64,000 nucleotides of DNA from Streptomyces griseocarneus (GCF_014655595.1 NZ_BNBL01000005.1:372001-436000), one strand, 5' to 3'; positions 28,366-37,565 are shown, numbered from the stretch's first letter. Made by a program: numbers and translations. The notes: generated from the sequence alone by a model not told the origin.

Positions 28366-28488
28366 CGTTGCCTTCATGGGTACAGCAACGCAATCGTTGC
28401 GCAGAATCGCCATAAGTGCAGGTCAAGGCCGGTAAATCGTTGCACTGATCTTGAGGGTTAATGCAACAAACCGGTGTTGTGCGTTGCA
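28366..28488. promoter_or_regulatory. Cluster of five CGTTGC(A) motifs upstream of DUF4097 gene
   Basis: CGTTGC or its complement occurs at 28366-28371, 28385-28390, 28395-28400, 28438-28444, 28462-28467 (as TGCAAC) and 28482-28488. The second and third form a GCAACG-N4-CGTTGC inverted repeat. It is likely an operator array for a ribbon-helix-helix or MarR-type regulator. Confidence 0.5.
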
Positions 28489-28499
28489 ATGAATTGGGG

Positions 28500-28699
28500 G
28501 TGAACGCTATGCTGGAGGCGCCAAGGAGTACGCACGAAGAAGACCGCGATGCCGGGAGACCATCGGTGTCGACCTTTTCCAGGAGGGCAGCCCCGGCGTC
28601 GCCCAGGCCGTCAAACGAGCCATGGAACGCGTGCGCAAGGAGGCGGAGGCCGGCGGCGGGCCTGTGCGTCCGCCGCCAGCGGAAGTCAGATGCGGGTGA
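28500..28699 (+). other. Short coding-like remnant
   Basis: A plus-strand frame ending in TGA at 28697 reads TIGVDLFQEGSPGVAQAVKR followed by AMERVRKEAEAGGGPVRPPP, which looks like the C-terminal helix of a small regulatory protein. There is no start and no family call. It overlaps the 3' end of the minus-strand membrane ORF. Confidence 0.25.
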
Positions 28700-28862
28700 C
28701 GGCCACCAGCAGCCCGACGGCGGTGGCCATGAACGTCATGACAGCGACGGTCCCGGCTACGGGAGCACACCAGCTGGGGCGGTACAGCAACAGGGCCAGC
28801 ATGCCGACGCCTACGAGCAGCGTGACCACGGCGAGCAGCAGGATCAGCAGCAGGACGATCAT
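28686..28862 (-). CDS. 58-residue membrane protein
   Basis: From the ATG at 28862 almost the whole product is two hydrophobic helices (MIVLLLILLLAVVTLLVGVG, then VAGTVAVMTFMATAVGLLVA) joined by a short polar turn (LYRPSW). It starts two bases after the stop of the frameshifted sigma-like gene, so the two were probably co-translated. No family is recognised; small two-helix proteins of this kind often partner a larger regulator. Confidence 0.5.
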   Translation of the reverse strand: MIVLLLILLLAVVTLLVGVGMLALLLYRPSWCAPVAGTVAVMTFMATAVGLLVAVTRI

Positions 28863-28864
28863 GC

Positions 28865-29775
28865 TCACGCCGCGCGGCCTTCCTGCTGGGGCTGCCACAG
28901 CCTGCCGGCAGTGGCGTCCTGCCGCTGGCCGTCGCGGCGCTTGTATTCGGCCGCCAGGCGGCGGGTCTTGCGTCGTACTCGCTCGCCGAAGGCGGGCGGG
29001 TCGTCGGCGCCGGCGTACTCGGCGGCCTCGGTCCAGGTACTCACCCCGGGCAGTCCGAGGGCCAGGACCACCGCCCGCTCGCCGGGTGCAAGGGCGGTCA
29101 GGATGCGGGCGAGGCGGGCATCGCCGGGGACCAGGTCCAGCATCGCGTCGCCCGAGCAGGTGCTTTCGGCGAGGAGGTCCCGCAGGTGAGGCCTTCCGCG
29201 CAGGGCGTCTCCTGCAGGAGCACGCGCCGTTCCACACGGTGGCCGTCGCGGGACAGGCCGCCGGCCCGGCGCCGCCACAGCGGCACCAGCTGCCGGTGGA
29301 TGGTGCGCACTTCCGTCCGCAGTACGCCGATGGCATCGGGCAGCAGGCGGCGCTCCTGCGCCAGCGGGGCAACCCAGTCGCCCAGCAGCGCGGTGGAGAG
29401 GGCTTCGCGCCATCGTTCACCGGTACGCAGCCGCAGGATCCGGGTGGCGAACTGGTCGAGCCGCGCCTGCAGACCGGTGTCTCCCCTGAGGATCGCCGCG
29501 TGCGTCAGCAGCCCATCGAGCACGCACTGCTGGAGGGGATGGCTGAAGCCCTCCGTGTTGTTGGGTGCTGCCTTCCGGGCGAAGTCCGCAGAGACTTGAC
29601 CGATGATCACGGTGCCGTCGGGCAGCACTGAGAGAAGGCCGTCCTGGGCGTCCTCCATCTGCGGCGGCGCGACCGGGTGAGGGATCCTCAGGGCGTCCAA
29701 GAGCGTCGGGGCCTTGCCTCGGCACCGGGGCAGGCCGGTGGCGGTGTCGTCGGGCCGGGCCGGAAGAGCGGTCAC
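28865..29775 (-). pseudogene. Sigma-region-4-like regulatory protein, one frameshift
   Basis: The GTG at 29775 follows GGAG. The N-terminal two thirds (LLSVLPDGTVIIGQVSADFA, LDQFATRILRLRTGERWREA) read to about 29190. Then the frame changes and the C-terminus LLAESTCSGDAMLDLVPGDA, LTALAPGERAVVLALGLPGV and STWTEAAEYAGADDPPAFGE follows to 28865. The last 60 residues resemble sigma factor region 4 (LxPxERxVVxL then a helix-turn-helix with WTEAA). The rest is not recognised. One indel near 29200 separates the halves. Confidence 0.55.
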
Positions 29776-30311
29776 GTGCGGTACTCCTAGGAGTGCGATT
29801 GTTCAGCAGCTTCACCCTTCGGCCGCGCGCCGACCGCATTCCGGCAAACAATCTTGAAACCCGACCCGTGATCCACATCACTCGATCCATGTGGTGGACG
29901 GTTCCCTCTGCTGATCGAGGACCACCGTCACCCCATGGCCCCGGTTGGTGAAGACAAGGGAGAGGGCCTGCGAGGGCTACCGCGGCGTGCTCGCCGCGCA
30001 CCGGGCCGACCGCCCGGGACAGCCGTGTGGACCCGGCTATCGCCCAAGCAGTCGAGCGGCAGAACCGCGCGCTGCGCGAGCTGAGCCCGCAGCATTCCCG
30101 GAAACGGAGGCCGTTGCGGACGGTCATCCGACCCCGATCGAGGCCACCCGCGTCCAGCGCCCCGCGAAGCCGCCTACACCCATGCTCTGGCGCAGCGCCG
30201 TGCGACGGCCGAGCAGCAGCGAGAACAGCTCGGCCGGCTGGTCATTGGGGGACCGGGTGGCTCAGTACATGACCGGGGGCAGCATCCCCGGGGCACCGCA
30301 TCGGAAGGCGT
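29776..30311. other. Gap without a supported gene
   Basis: A 12-base palindrome (ACTCCTAGGAGT, 29785-29796) lies just upstream of the sigma-like gene and could be an operator. Around 30027-30240 a plus-strand remnant (DPAIAQAVERQNRALRE; later AYTHALAQRRATAEQQREQL in another frame) looks like a degraded helical protein. No complete gene is visible. Confidence 0.3.
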
Positions 30312-31187
30312 TCAGCAGGACTCGTACACGTAGCCGTGCTTACCGGCAGGGCTGACCTCCCGATCGCGCAGGGTGATGGACAACTCCTTCCCCCACGCTC
30401 GGCAAGCAGCGGTGAAGTCGTTCCTCCCGTACTCGATGTCGAAGACCCTGGCACCGTAGGCGCGGCTGAATTCGGGACATTCCTTGTAGCGTCCGCATTC
30501 TTCGACAACGGCGAAGTCGAACCCGATGCGCGTGTGCTGGGGAAGCAGGTCAGTGGTGTTCTTCTGGGCGATGGCCAGGTTCCGCTTGTGTGCGCGGGCG
30601 GCCAGGAGACGAGCGAAGGCGACCGCGTGCTGGGAGGTGAGCTTGCCGTCGGAGCGCTCGTAGGAATCGAGGTTGTCCGGTTCCACCGCGTCGTAATGCG
30701 CCGTGGCACAGCCGTCGATCCATGGGCCGATGATGTTCATCAGGGCCTCGCGCTTGGCCGGGGTCGAGATGTCCAGGAGGGGTTCGTCCCAGTCCTTGTC
30801 GACGATCAGTTGGCCATTGTCGTTCTTCAGGAGCAGGTCCGGATGCTTATTCTTCCACCAACTGACGGCTTCGCCCGGTTGCGTCTGGAAGGCGTTGACG
30901 TAGCAAATGTTGTAAAGCCCGTCGGCAGGTTTGGCCTCACGGTCACGGGAGACAGCCCGCACCTTGCCGGCAGGCGGGTACGCGCCGCCGAGTTGGTAGT
31001 CGAAGACGGCATCTGGGTTCGGTCGCCGCACGTTCGCCGGGGCATCGGCGTCCGGGCCCTCGGTAGTGGGGTGTATGGCTTCCTGGGGGTCGTCGCCCTG
31101 GTCCGTTCCCGTGGCAGAACAGGCTGAGACAAAGAATGTGGACAGGACCATGGCAGCGCAAGCGGCGCGGGTGCGGAGAAGGAACAC
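30312..31187 (-). CDS. GH114 glycoside hydrolase lipoprotein (endo-alpha-1,4-polygalactosaminidase type)
   Basis: The GTG at 31187 gives 291 residues. A lipobox VSAC at Cys23 anchors it outside the membrane. The catalytic domain has the GH114 blocks FDYQLGGAYPP, ICYVNAFQTQPGEAVSWW, LDISTPAKREALMNIIGPWI, YDAVEPDNLDSYE and IAQKNTTDLLPQ. It ends FDIEYGRNDFTAACRAWGKE, and the acidic residues expected at the barrel mouth are present. Family members cut alpha-1,4-linked galactosamine polymers found in fungal and bacterial exopolysaccharides. It is likely monocistronic. Confidence 0.85.
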   Translation of the reverse strand: MFLLRTRAACAAMVLSTFFVSACSATGTDQGDDPQEAIHPTTEGPDADAPANVRRPNPDAVFDYQLGGAYPPAGKVRAVSRDREAKPADGLYNICYVNAFQTQPGEAVSWWKNKHPDLLLKNDNGQLIVDKDWDEPLLDISTPAKREALMNIIGPWIDGCATAHYDAVEPDNLDSYERSDGKLTSQHAVAFARLLAARAHKRNLAIAQKNTTDLLPQHTRIGFDFAVVEECGRYKECPEFSRAYGARVFDIEYGRNDFTAACRAWGKELSITLRDREVSPAGKHGYVYESC

Positions 31188-31241
31188 GAAGCCACCCTAT
31201 GTTCACACTGACACAAGCCCGCGGCTGCTGTGAAGGACACG

Positions 31242-31868
31242 TCAGCCGCTCGCGCTCGGCACGTCACATCGGCCGTACCAGGCCCGTGACCAGCGCCGCC
31301 ACGCCGCCCTGCACGGCTGACAGCACAGCGTCACAGGTGCCGCCGGTGATCGCGTGGGCGAGGGCCTGGAGGCAGCCGCGTCGATCCTCTCGCAGTCCGC
31401 GTCATCGAGCGCGGTGAACTGCCCGGCCTGTTCCGCACGGAATGGAACGCTGCCAAGGCCGCCGCTACAACCACGACCTAGCCGCGCCCTGCCCGCCCTC
31501 GGCAACTGGACGCTGGCCGACATGCCTGCGATACCCGCGCGATCAAGGGGCTTTCTCGCAAGATCCGCAAGGTACAGATCCTCAAAGAGAAGGCCCGGCG
31601 CCGCCCCTTTGGCGTGATGCGCGTGTTTATTCCCCTGGTGATTCGTTGTCGAATTCATTGAACGTGGTGCCGTCCTGGGCATAGATCGGCAGCCTTGGCA
31701 TTAAAGCGTGAGAGGTGTGCAGTTGCGGCATGGTCGGCGCTGGACGGTGAGGCTTGTTTCCTACGGACGCCCTGCTGCTGTGTGTACAGCCTCGGGGAAC
31801 AACGGAACCGTGGTTGGTGGTAGCGGCGGTTCCGGTTCGCTGCCTCCCGGCCAAGCTCGGTGTTGCCG
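31242..31868. other. Gap without a supported gene
   Basis: Several frames stay open by GC bias alone. A minus-strand piece near 31380-31440 (EQAGQFTALDDADCERIDAA) and a plus-strand piece near 31545-31620 (KGLSRKIRKVQILKEKARRR) look like fragments of older genes. No start, domain or mobile element end could be defined. Confidence 0.25.
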
Positions 31869-32150
31869 TCAACGGCTGGTCACGGATGCCTCGTTCGAGG
31901 TGGCGACCGCACCTGGATCGGTGGAACGTTGCGGCGCCGCGGAGCCTTCCGCGGGCTTGGACCTCGCCAGCCACAGGCCGATGAACACGGCGGTGGCCAA
32001 AGCGACGGTGCCGGCAGCGAGGAAGGCGCTGTTGAGGCCGGTCTCGAAGGAGGCGCCGCCGGATTGCCGGGTGCGGACGATGGCTCCGAGTACCGCCACG
32101 CCGAGCACCGCGCCGATCTGCCGGGTGGTGCTGCTGATGGGGGGGCGCCC
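31869..32150 (-). pseudogene. MFS (EmrB/QacA-type) transporter C-terminal remnant
   Basis: TTRQIGAVLGVAVLGAIVRT, followed by FETGLNSAFLAAGTVALATA and VFIGLWLARSKP, are the last two membrane helices of a 14-helix drug:proton antiporter. The remaining 12 helices are absent. Immediately upstream the sequence changes to the tail of a Tn3 transposase on the other strand, so the gene was truncated by transposon-associated deletion. Confidence 0.7.
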
Positions 32151-32154
32151 TATA

Positions 32155-32338
32155 GGCCGCCGGGATGGCTTGCCCGCCATCTCGCCGTACCTGACCGAAG
32201 CACATCCGCCGCTTCGGCGAGTACGCCACCAACGAACTCGGCCTTGAGCCCGAGGCGTACGACCCGCACCTGGACGTCGACTTCAGCCCGCTGCGCGGCG
32301 ACGGCCCCGACGCGGACGGCTATGGCCAGGCAGCCTGA
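32155..32338 (+). pseudogene. Tn3-family transposase C-terminus
   Basis: LPAISPYLTE reads in one frame and HIRRFGEYATNELGLEPEAY, DPHLDVDFSPL and YGQAA-stop in the next, with an indel near 32200. ISPY...HIRRFGEY is the hallmark end of Tn3-type DDE transposases. The tail is about 60 residues long and matches the shorter one at 8700-8841. Confidence 0.75.
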
Positions 32339-32352
32339 CCATCGACGCCAGG

Positions 32353-32655
32353 TCACTGCTTCAGCGGCAGCGTGATGCTGTCCGGCACCAGCGCCAGCGC
32401 CATGCACCCGCACCCGCACTTGGATCGGCGAGTGTGAGGCCGGTGCCGGCGGCCGCCGCGGGCATCGGCGGCAGAGTTCGCGACCAGCTCCGAAAGCGCG
32501 TCCGCCGTGAGATGGGCCGATTCCTCGGTGCGAGGCCGACGGCCCCGGGAAGGGTGGCCACGGGTCGCCGTCCGGCGCTGAATCGCTGGCCCTGGCTGCG
32601 CTGTCGTATCCGTTCTGGATGTGGGCCCGACGGGGGGCGGTGCACTGTGTGCGGA
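32353..32655 (-). other. Unrecognised fragment
   Basis: A minus-strand reading ends ALSELVANSAADARGG...SKCGCGCMALALVPDSITLP, LKQ-stop near 32356. The Cys cluster and regular ending look like a real C-terminus, but no start or family could be found. The rest of the stretch shows only GC-driven open frames. Confidence 0.25.
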
Positions 32656-33252
32656 TCAGCGGGCGATCGAGATCGCGAAGGGCGCGAATCCGCTGGACCG
32701 AATCACGTGCGGTACGAACAGTATCGCGGCCTCCGTGGCGCGGGCGGTCTGGATCCCGCCGAGATCAGTGATCCACTCCTTGCGCCAGCCGAGGTCGATG
32801 AGCAGTTCACGGACGGTCTGCTTGGCCTGCGGGTCCTCGCCGGAGAGGAAGGCGTCGGGCGCCTGGGTGAGCGTGGCTGGCGCGGTCATCACCGGGAAGA
32901 GCATGGTGTTGAGTGTCTTGACGACGCGCGTTTCGGGGAGCGCTTCCTGGAGTTGCTCGGCGAGGCTTGAGCCGGGGTAGATCAGGTCGGCGGGCAGTCC
33001 GTCCGGTCCGTCGACGGTGGCGTTGGAGACGTCGACGAGGATCTTGTCGCGCAGTTCCTCGCGCAGGGCGACGAGCCGGTCCAGCGAGCCGGCACCCGGG
33101 GTGGCGTTGATGACGATCTGGGCTGTCCGGGCAGCGTCGGCGGCGGCGCCCGGCGCGCGGTCCGCCACGGTCACCTCATGCCCTGCCCGGGTGAGGGCTG
33201 TGGCCAGGTTGCCGCCGACGCGGCCGTTTCCGAGAACTGCGATCGTGGTCAT
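32656..33252 (-). CDS. NADPH-dependent F420 reductase-like / nucleotide-binding oxidoreductase
   Basis: The 198-residue protein has a Rossmann start, TTIAVLGNGRVGGNLATALT (GxGxxG). IVINATPGAGSLDRL, KILVDVSNATV and VVKTLNTMLFPVM follow, the pattern of the short NADP-binding proteins grouped with F420:NADP reductases. It probably reduces or oxidises a small molecule using NADP, but the cofactor partner cannot be told from sequence. It is 41 bases downstream of the IMPase-like gene, and both are divergent from a LysR gene that likely controls them. Confidence 0.8.
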   Translation of the reverse strand: MTTIAVLGNGRVGGNLATALTRAGHEVTVADRAPGAAADAARTAQIVINATPGAGSLDRLVALREELRDKILVDVSNATVDGPDGLPADLIYPGSSLAEQLQEALPETRVVKTLNTMLFPVMTAPATLTQAPDAFLSGEDPQAKQTVRELLIDLGWRKEWITDLGGIQTARATEAAILFVPHVIRSSGFAPFAISIAR

Positions 33253-33293
33253 GATGATCTGGTCCTTCCGTGGGTGCAGGTTGTGGTGCGCGG

Positions 33294-34112
33294 TCAGCGT
33301 GAGAGCGTGGCGACGGCCTCGGCGTGGACGCCGGGCGCGGCGGCCAGGAAGCTCTCGCTCTGCGGGGTCCAGGGGCGGCCCTCGGCGTCGGAGATCCGTC
33401 CGCCGGCCTCGGTGACGAGCAGCGCCCCGGGCAGCAGGTCCGCGCGGGCGCCGGCGAACTGCCAGAAGGCGTCGATCCGGCCGGCGGCCACGTTCAGCAG
33501 GTGCAGGGTCGCGGGCACGGCGGTGCGGACGACGAGCGCGTCGAAGAGCATCGCGGTGATCGAGGAGCCGACGCGCCGCACGACCTTCTCGTCCTCGTCC
33601 GGCCGGGCCTGGCTGGTGGCCACGATGCTCAGGCCGAGGTCCGTGGTCTGGGAGACGTGCAGCGGCCGGCCGTCGAGATGGGCGCCCGCGCCGGTGAGCG
33701 CGGTGTAGGTCTCGCCGGTCAACGGCAGGTGGACTGCGGTGAGCACCGGCTGGTTCTCACGCACGAGGGTGGCGGTCACCGCCCACTCCGGCAGGGCGTG
33801 CAGGTGGTTGACGTTGCCTTCGGCCGGATCCACGACCCACCATTCGCCGGGCGGCAGCGCCCCGCCGTCCAGTTCGTCCTCCACCCAGCCGGCGTCCGGG
33901 CGCAGGCGCGTGAGGCGGGGGCGCAGGATATCGAGGGCCGTGTCGTCGTTGGCGGCGAGCGCGCGCATCAGCTCTTCGCGGGTCTGGTAGCGGACCATCT
34001 CGCCGAAGCGCTCGCGCAGCGCCGAACCGGCCGCGCGCACGGCGATCGCGGTCCGGCCGAGCAGGTCGGCGTCGGAGACGGCGACGCCGGTGGTCTGAAG
34101 CGTTTCGGACAT
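33294..34112 (-). CDS. Inositol monophosphatase-family protein
   Basis: The 272-residue protein keeps the family's overall order: VEDE near residue 97, then WWVVDPAEGNVNHLH, PLTGETYTALTGAGAHLDGR and ADLLPGALLVTEAGGRISD. The metal-binding DPxDGTxNF motif is changed to DPAEGNVNH, with Glu for the second Asp, so activity or substrate may differ from true inositol phosphatases. It could act on a phosphorylated small molecule or be a repurposed regulator. The start at 34112 is an ATG, divergent from the LysR gene across 137 bases. Confidence 0.8.
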   Translation of the reverse strand: MSETLQTTGVAVSDADLLGRTAIAVRAAGSALRERFGEMVRYQTREELMRALAANDDTALDILRPRLTRLRPDAGWVEDELDGGALPPGEWWVVDPAEGNVNHLHALPEWAVTATLVRENQPVLTAVHLPLTGETYTALTGAGAHLDGRPLHVSQTTDLGLSIVATSQARPDEDEKVVRRVGSSITAMLFDALVVRTAVPATLHLLNVAAGRIDAFWQFAGARADLLPGALLVTEAGGRISDAEGRPWTPQSESFLAAAPGVHAEAVATLSR

Positions 34113-34249
34113 GGTGGTACTCCCGTGTGAGGAGGGGTGATGAGGCGGGTCGGGCCAAGCTGTGTGTTCCGTCTTGCGCTCTCGTATCGAAGGTATAGAG
34201 CCCTTTAATTAACTTCAAATGCATGTCAAGCACGTCTAGGATTACTCGC

Positions 34250-35155
34250 ATGCAATTGGATTTGAACCTGCTCGCCGCGCTCGACGCGCTGCTGGAGGAG
34301 GGAAGTGTGGCCGGGGCGGCCGCGCGCCTGCACGTCACCGCCCCCGCGATGAGCCGGAGTCTGGGCCGAATCCGACGCACGACCGGAGATCAGATCCTGG
34401 TGCGCACCGGCCGCACGATGACCCCGACGCCGTATGCGATCGCCGTCCGGGAACAGGTGCACGAGCTGCTGCACCAGGTCCAGGGGGTGCTGGCACCGAG
34501 CCGTGAACTCGATCTGGCAACGTTGGAGCGCACCTTCACACTCCGCTGGCACGATTCCCTGGTCGCCTTGAGCGGCCCCGCACTGCTCGCGGCCGTACGC
34601 GGACAGGCGCCGGGCGTGCGATTGCGCTTCGTCGCGGAATCGAGCATCGACACCCCCGAGTTGCGGCGCGGCGAGGTCGACCTGGAGGCGAACGCCAACC
34701 GCACGAGCGCACCGGACATCCGTGCCGAGAACGTGGGCGAGACCCGCCTCGTCATCGTCGTGAGGCAGGGACACCCCCTCACCCGCGTGAGGACTGTCAC
34801 CGCAAAGCAGTACGCCGCCGCTGAGCACGTCACCGTCTCGCGACGTGGAAACCTCAGCAATGCCCTCGACGACGCCCTCGCGCGGCTCGGCCTCACCCGC
34901 CGCGTGGTGGCGACCGCGCCCACGGAAGCGGCCGCGCTGGAGTTCGCGCGCGACTCCGATCTCCTGATCAGCGTCCCCGAAGCCACCACGCGGTCAGCGG
35001 TCGCCGACCTCGGCCTGGTCGTGCTCCCCCTCCCGCTCGAACTGCCATCGGCACCGATATACCTGTCGTGGCATCAGCGCTACGACACCGACCACGCCCA
35101 CGCCTGGCTGCGCGGGCTGGCGCGAACCGCGCTGGCCATGCGCGGAGCGACGTAG
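34250..35155 (+). CDS. LysR-family transcriptional regulator
   Basis: The 301-residue protein starts at the ATG at 34250, where family similarity begins (QLDLNLLAALDALLEEGSVA). The winged helix-turn-helix occupies residues 5-62 (GAAARLHVTAPAMSRSLGRI). The ligand-binding domain has two alpha/beta lobes (TFTLRWHDSLVALSGPALLA, LVIVVRQGHPLTRVRTVTAK), like regulators of the NodD/LinR side of the family. It is likely to bind the AT-rich 137-base gap and control the divergent IMPase-reductase pair and itself. No ligand is suggested. Confidence 0.9.
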   Translation: MQLDLNLLAALDALLEEGSVAGAAARLHVTAPAMSRSLGRIRRTTGDQILVRTGRTMTPTPYAIAVREQVHELLHQVQGVLAPSRELDLATLERTFTLRWHDSLVALSGPALLAAVRGQAPGVRLRFVAESSIDTPELRRGEVDLEANANRTSAPDIRAENVGETRLVIVVRQGHPLTRVRTVTAKQYAAAEHVTVSRRGNLSNALDDALARLGLTRRVVATAPTEAAALEFARDSDLLISVPEATTRSAVADLGLVVLPLPLELPSAPIYLSWHQRYDTDHAHAWLRGLARTALAMRGAT

Positions 35156-35358
35156 CCGGCGCCGTCCGGCCGCTTCACCCATACGTCCATGCGGCCACCT
35201 TGGGAGGAGCTCCGCGTGACAGCCTGTCTTTCCCCGCCAGGGTGAAACCGGAACCGACTTGCCAACCCGGGCGACCACCAAGGCTCAAGGGACCCGCTAT
35301 CCGGGGGCCTGTCAATCGAACGATTTACGTCCCCCGGCCCCCCCATGCGGACTGCCGG

Positions 35359-36544
35359 TCAGCCTCTGCCTTCTCCCAGCCGTGCGGTATTGCCCCCTCC
35401 CTTCGCTTCCATGGCGAGGCGGAGCAGTAGCTGTTCGCCGCCGTGGCGGGTGATGAGCTGAAGGCCGACGGGTTCGCCGCTGGGGGTGGCTCCTGCGGGG
35501 ATGGTGATGGCGGGGGTGGCCGCTGATGTTGAAGGCCCAGGTGAGGGCCACGCTCATGCGCCGGCCGGGTCCGTCGTGGCCGTGGGGCGGGTGGGGCGTG
35601 GTCGGGGTGGCGAGGATGTCGACCTGGTCGAAGAGCTCTTGTAGGTGGCGGTCGTTTCCACTGATCAGTTCGGTGATGTCTGAGTGATGGTCGTGTTGCG
35701 TGCTGCGCAGGCTGCTCCATGCGGGAGCGGGGTCGTTCAGGAGCACGGTGGTGTCGGTGAGCATGAGCAGGCCAGCGTCGGTGAGGCGCTCGAGGGCTGC
35801 ACGTGCGGTGGTGGCGATCTCGGGGGTGGTGTCGGCGAAGCCGAGCGTCGGCGACCAGGCCACCGTGCACGGCGACCACGGCACCGGAGGCGCGGTGTCC
35901 TGGTGCCCGGCGAGGGCGTGGAGGTAGGCGGCAGCGTCGTGGGCGTGGCGTGCGAGGGGCCCGGGGGTGTTGAGTCCGGCGCGGTCGCGTGCGGGAAAGG
36001 CGCCGTTGGTGGGCTTGAGTCCGAGGATGGCGCACCACGCGGCAGGGATGCGGGCGGAGCCGGCGCCGTCGGAGCCTGTGGCCAGGGGGACCATGCCGGC
36101 AGCCACGGCGGCGGCCGATCCTGCTGAGGAGCCGCCGGGGGAGCGGGCGGGGTTGAGGGGGTTGGTGGTGGGTCCCCGGTCGGTATGGCCGTAGGTCTGC
36201 CAGCCGCTGCCGCGGTGCGGTACCGAGGTGGTACCGATGGGGACGCAGCCGGCGGCGATCAGGCGTTCGCTCTGGAAGGCGTTGAGGCCTTCGGTGGCCT
36301 TGATGCCGAGCGGCACCCCGGCCAGGGGGAGCTGATCCCCCTGGCGGACGCGCGCGTCGATTTCGGCGGCGCGTTCGCGGGCCTGGCCGGGCCAGATTTC
36401 GCGGAATGCCCGGACGGTCACGTCGCGTTCCTCGACACAGGCCAGGGCCGCGTCGACAACCTCGAGCGCTGACAGCTCACCGGCCTGAACGGCCGCGGCG
36501 ATCCGGACGGCGGAGAGAGGCGTGTAGTCGGTGATGGTGAGCAC
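35359..36544 (-). pseudogene. Amidase (amidase signature family), C-terminus frameshifted
   Basis: The GTG at 36544 opens LTITDYTPLSAVRIAAAVQA. The amidase signature is complete: catalytic Lys in PLGIKATEG, the serine loop PGGSSAGSAAAVAAG and GSDGAGSARIPAAW. After FNISGHP (near 35525) the true end (AITIPAGATPSGEPVGLQLI, ARLGEGRG-stop) is one base out of frame, through a change in a GGGGG run at 35512-35516. As written a long unrelated tail would be added. It follows folD by 13 bases in an operon. Restored length is about 395 residues, somewhat short for the family. Confidence 0.75.
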
Positions 36545-36557
36545 TGCGGTCCTTCGT

Positions 36558-37565
36558 TCAGCGGGCGCGGCCGCCGTCGTGGCCGCGACTGGTTCCCGGT
36601 CCACGGAGTTGCGGCGGCATACGGAAATCCGGATGGGAGGTGGGGCGCGCCGGAGGCCTGCCGAGGCTGTGCATGGTCGCGGCGAACTGGACACGGCTCT
36701 TGTACGGGGCGGCCGGGAAGGTCCATGACGGCACGTTGGGGTCGGCGGTCTGGCGTACGGCCCGCTCCATGAGTACGGCCATTTCGACCGGTCCTACGCC
36801 GCCGGGGACGGGGGTGATGTTCTGGGGGAGGCGAGCCGCTTCTGGATGGATGTCACCGGCGACGGTGCCATCCGCCAGGGGGGTGAAGCCGGAGTCGACG
36901 ACCAGGCGGTGGTGGGGCCGGATGTGCTCCGTGGTGAGCAGGTGCGGGTTGCCGGCCGTGGAGACGACGATGTCGGCCTGGGCTGCGCGGCGCAGGTCGT
37001 CCCCCATATCGAGCGGCATGACACGCATGCCTTGGTCCTGGAGCAGCCGGACTACGCCGGAGCCGACGAACCCGCGCGCTCCCACGACGGCTATGGAGGC
37101 GTTGTCGGCGAACGGTGTGACGATGCGTGCGATCCCGTCCGCGGTGGCGCAGGCCCGCTGTAATGACCTGTCGTGGAGCAGCCCGTCGATGTCCTTGGCC
37201 GGTTCGAGGCGCTGCACGAGCGGGGTGAGGTGGGCTGGTGCGGGCATCTGCACGATGATTGCCTGCACACGCGGATCAGCGTTGTAGGCGTCGAGTCGAT
37301 CGGCGAACTCGCTCGTCGAGACGGTTCCTGGTAGCGCTACGTGGTCGACGTCGAAGCCGAGGTGGGTGAAGGCCCGTACCTTCTGGTCTGCGGAGACGCG
37401 GGATGCTTCCATGCGCCGTGCCCAGTGTGGCGGATCGTTGTCCGCGGGAAGGAAACGGAGGACGGCGACGCGCTGGTCGTTGGGCTGGATGGCCTGGCGG
37501 TAGGGCTCGAGATCTCCTCGCACCGTGCGCAGAAGATCCGTGCCGGACAGCTGATGGGTAGTCAT
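36558..37565 (-). CDS. folD: FolD-type methylenetetrahydrofolate dehydrogenase/cyclohydrolase
   Basis: The 335-residue protein contains the FolD core: a catalytic Lys region around SADQKVRAFTHLGFDVDHV, VQAIIVQMPAPAHL, PAKDIDGL, a Rossmann part IAVVGARGFVGSGVVRLLQD, DIVVSTAGNP and TPVPGGVGPVEMAVL. It would interconvert methylene-, methenyl- and formyl-tetrahydrofolate. PAPAHL replaces the usual PLPxH and the last 45 residues are an extra low-complexity tail, so it is a divergent accessory paralogue. It lies between an unknown gene and an amidase, which suggests one-carbon supply to a small pathway. Confidence 0.82.
   Translation of the reverse strand: MTTHQLSGTDLLRTVRGDLEPYRQAIQPNDQRVAVLRFLPADNDPPHWARRMEASRVSADQKVRAFTHLGFDVDHVALPGTVSTSEFADRLDAYNADPRVQAIIVQMPAPAHLTPLVQRLEPAKDIDGLLHDRSLQRACATADGIARIVTPFADNASIAVVGARGFVGSGVVRLLQDQGMRVMPLDMGDDLRRAAQADIVVSTAGNPHLLTTEHIRPHHRLVVDSGFTPLADGTVAGDIHPEAARLPQNITPVPGGVGPVEMAVLMERAVRQTADPNVPSWTFPAAPYKSRVQFAATMHSLGRPPARPTSHPDFRMPPQLRGPGTSRGHDGGRAR

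Noticed and set aside
27271..28461. A 396-codon plus-strand ORF
   Set aside because: It is antisense to the GtrA and DUF4097 genes and has no independent support.
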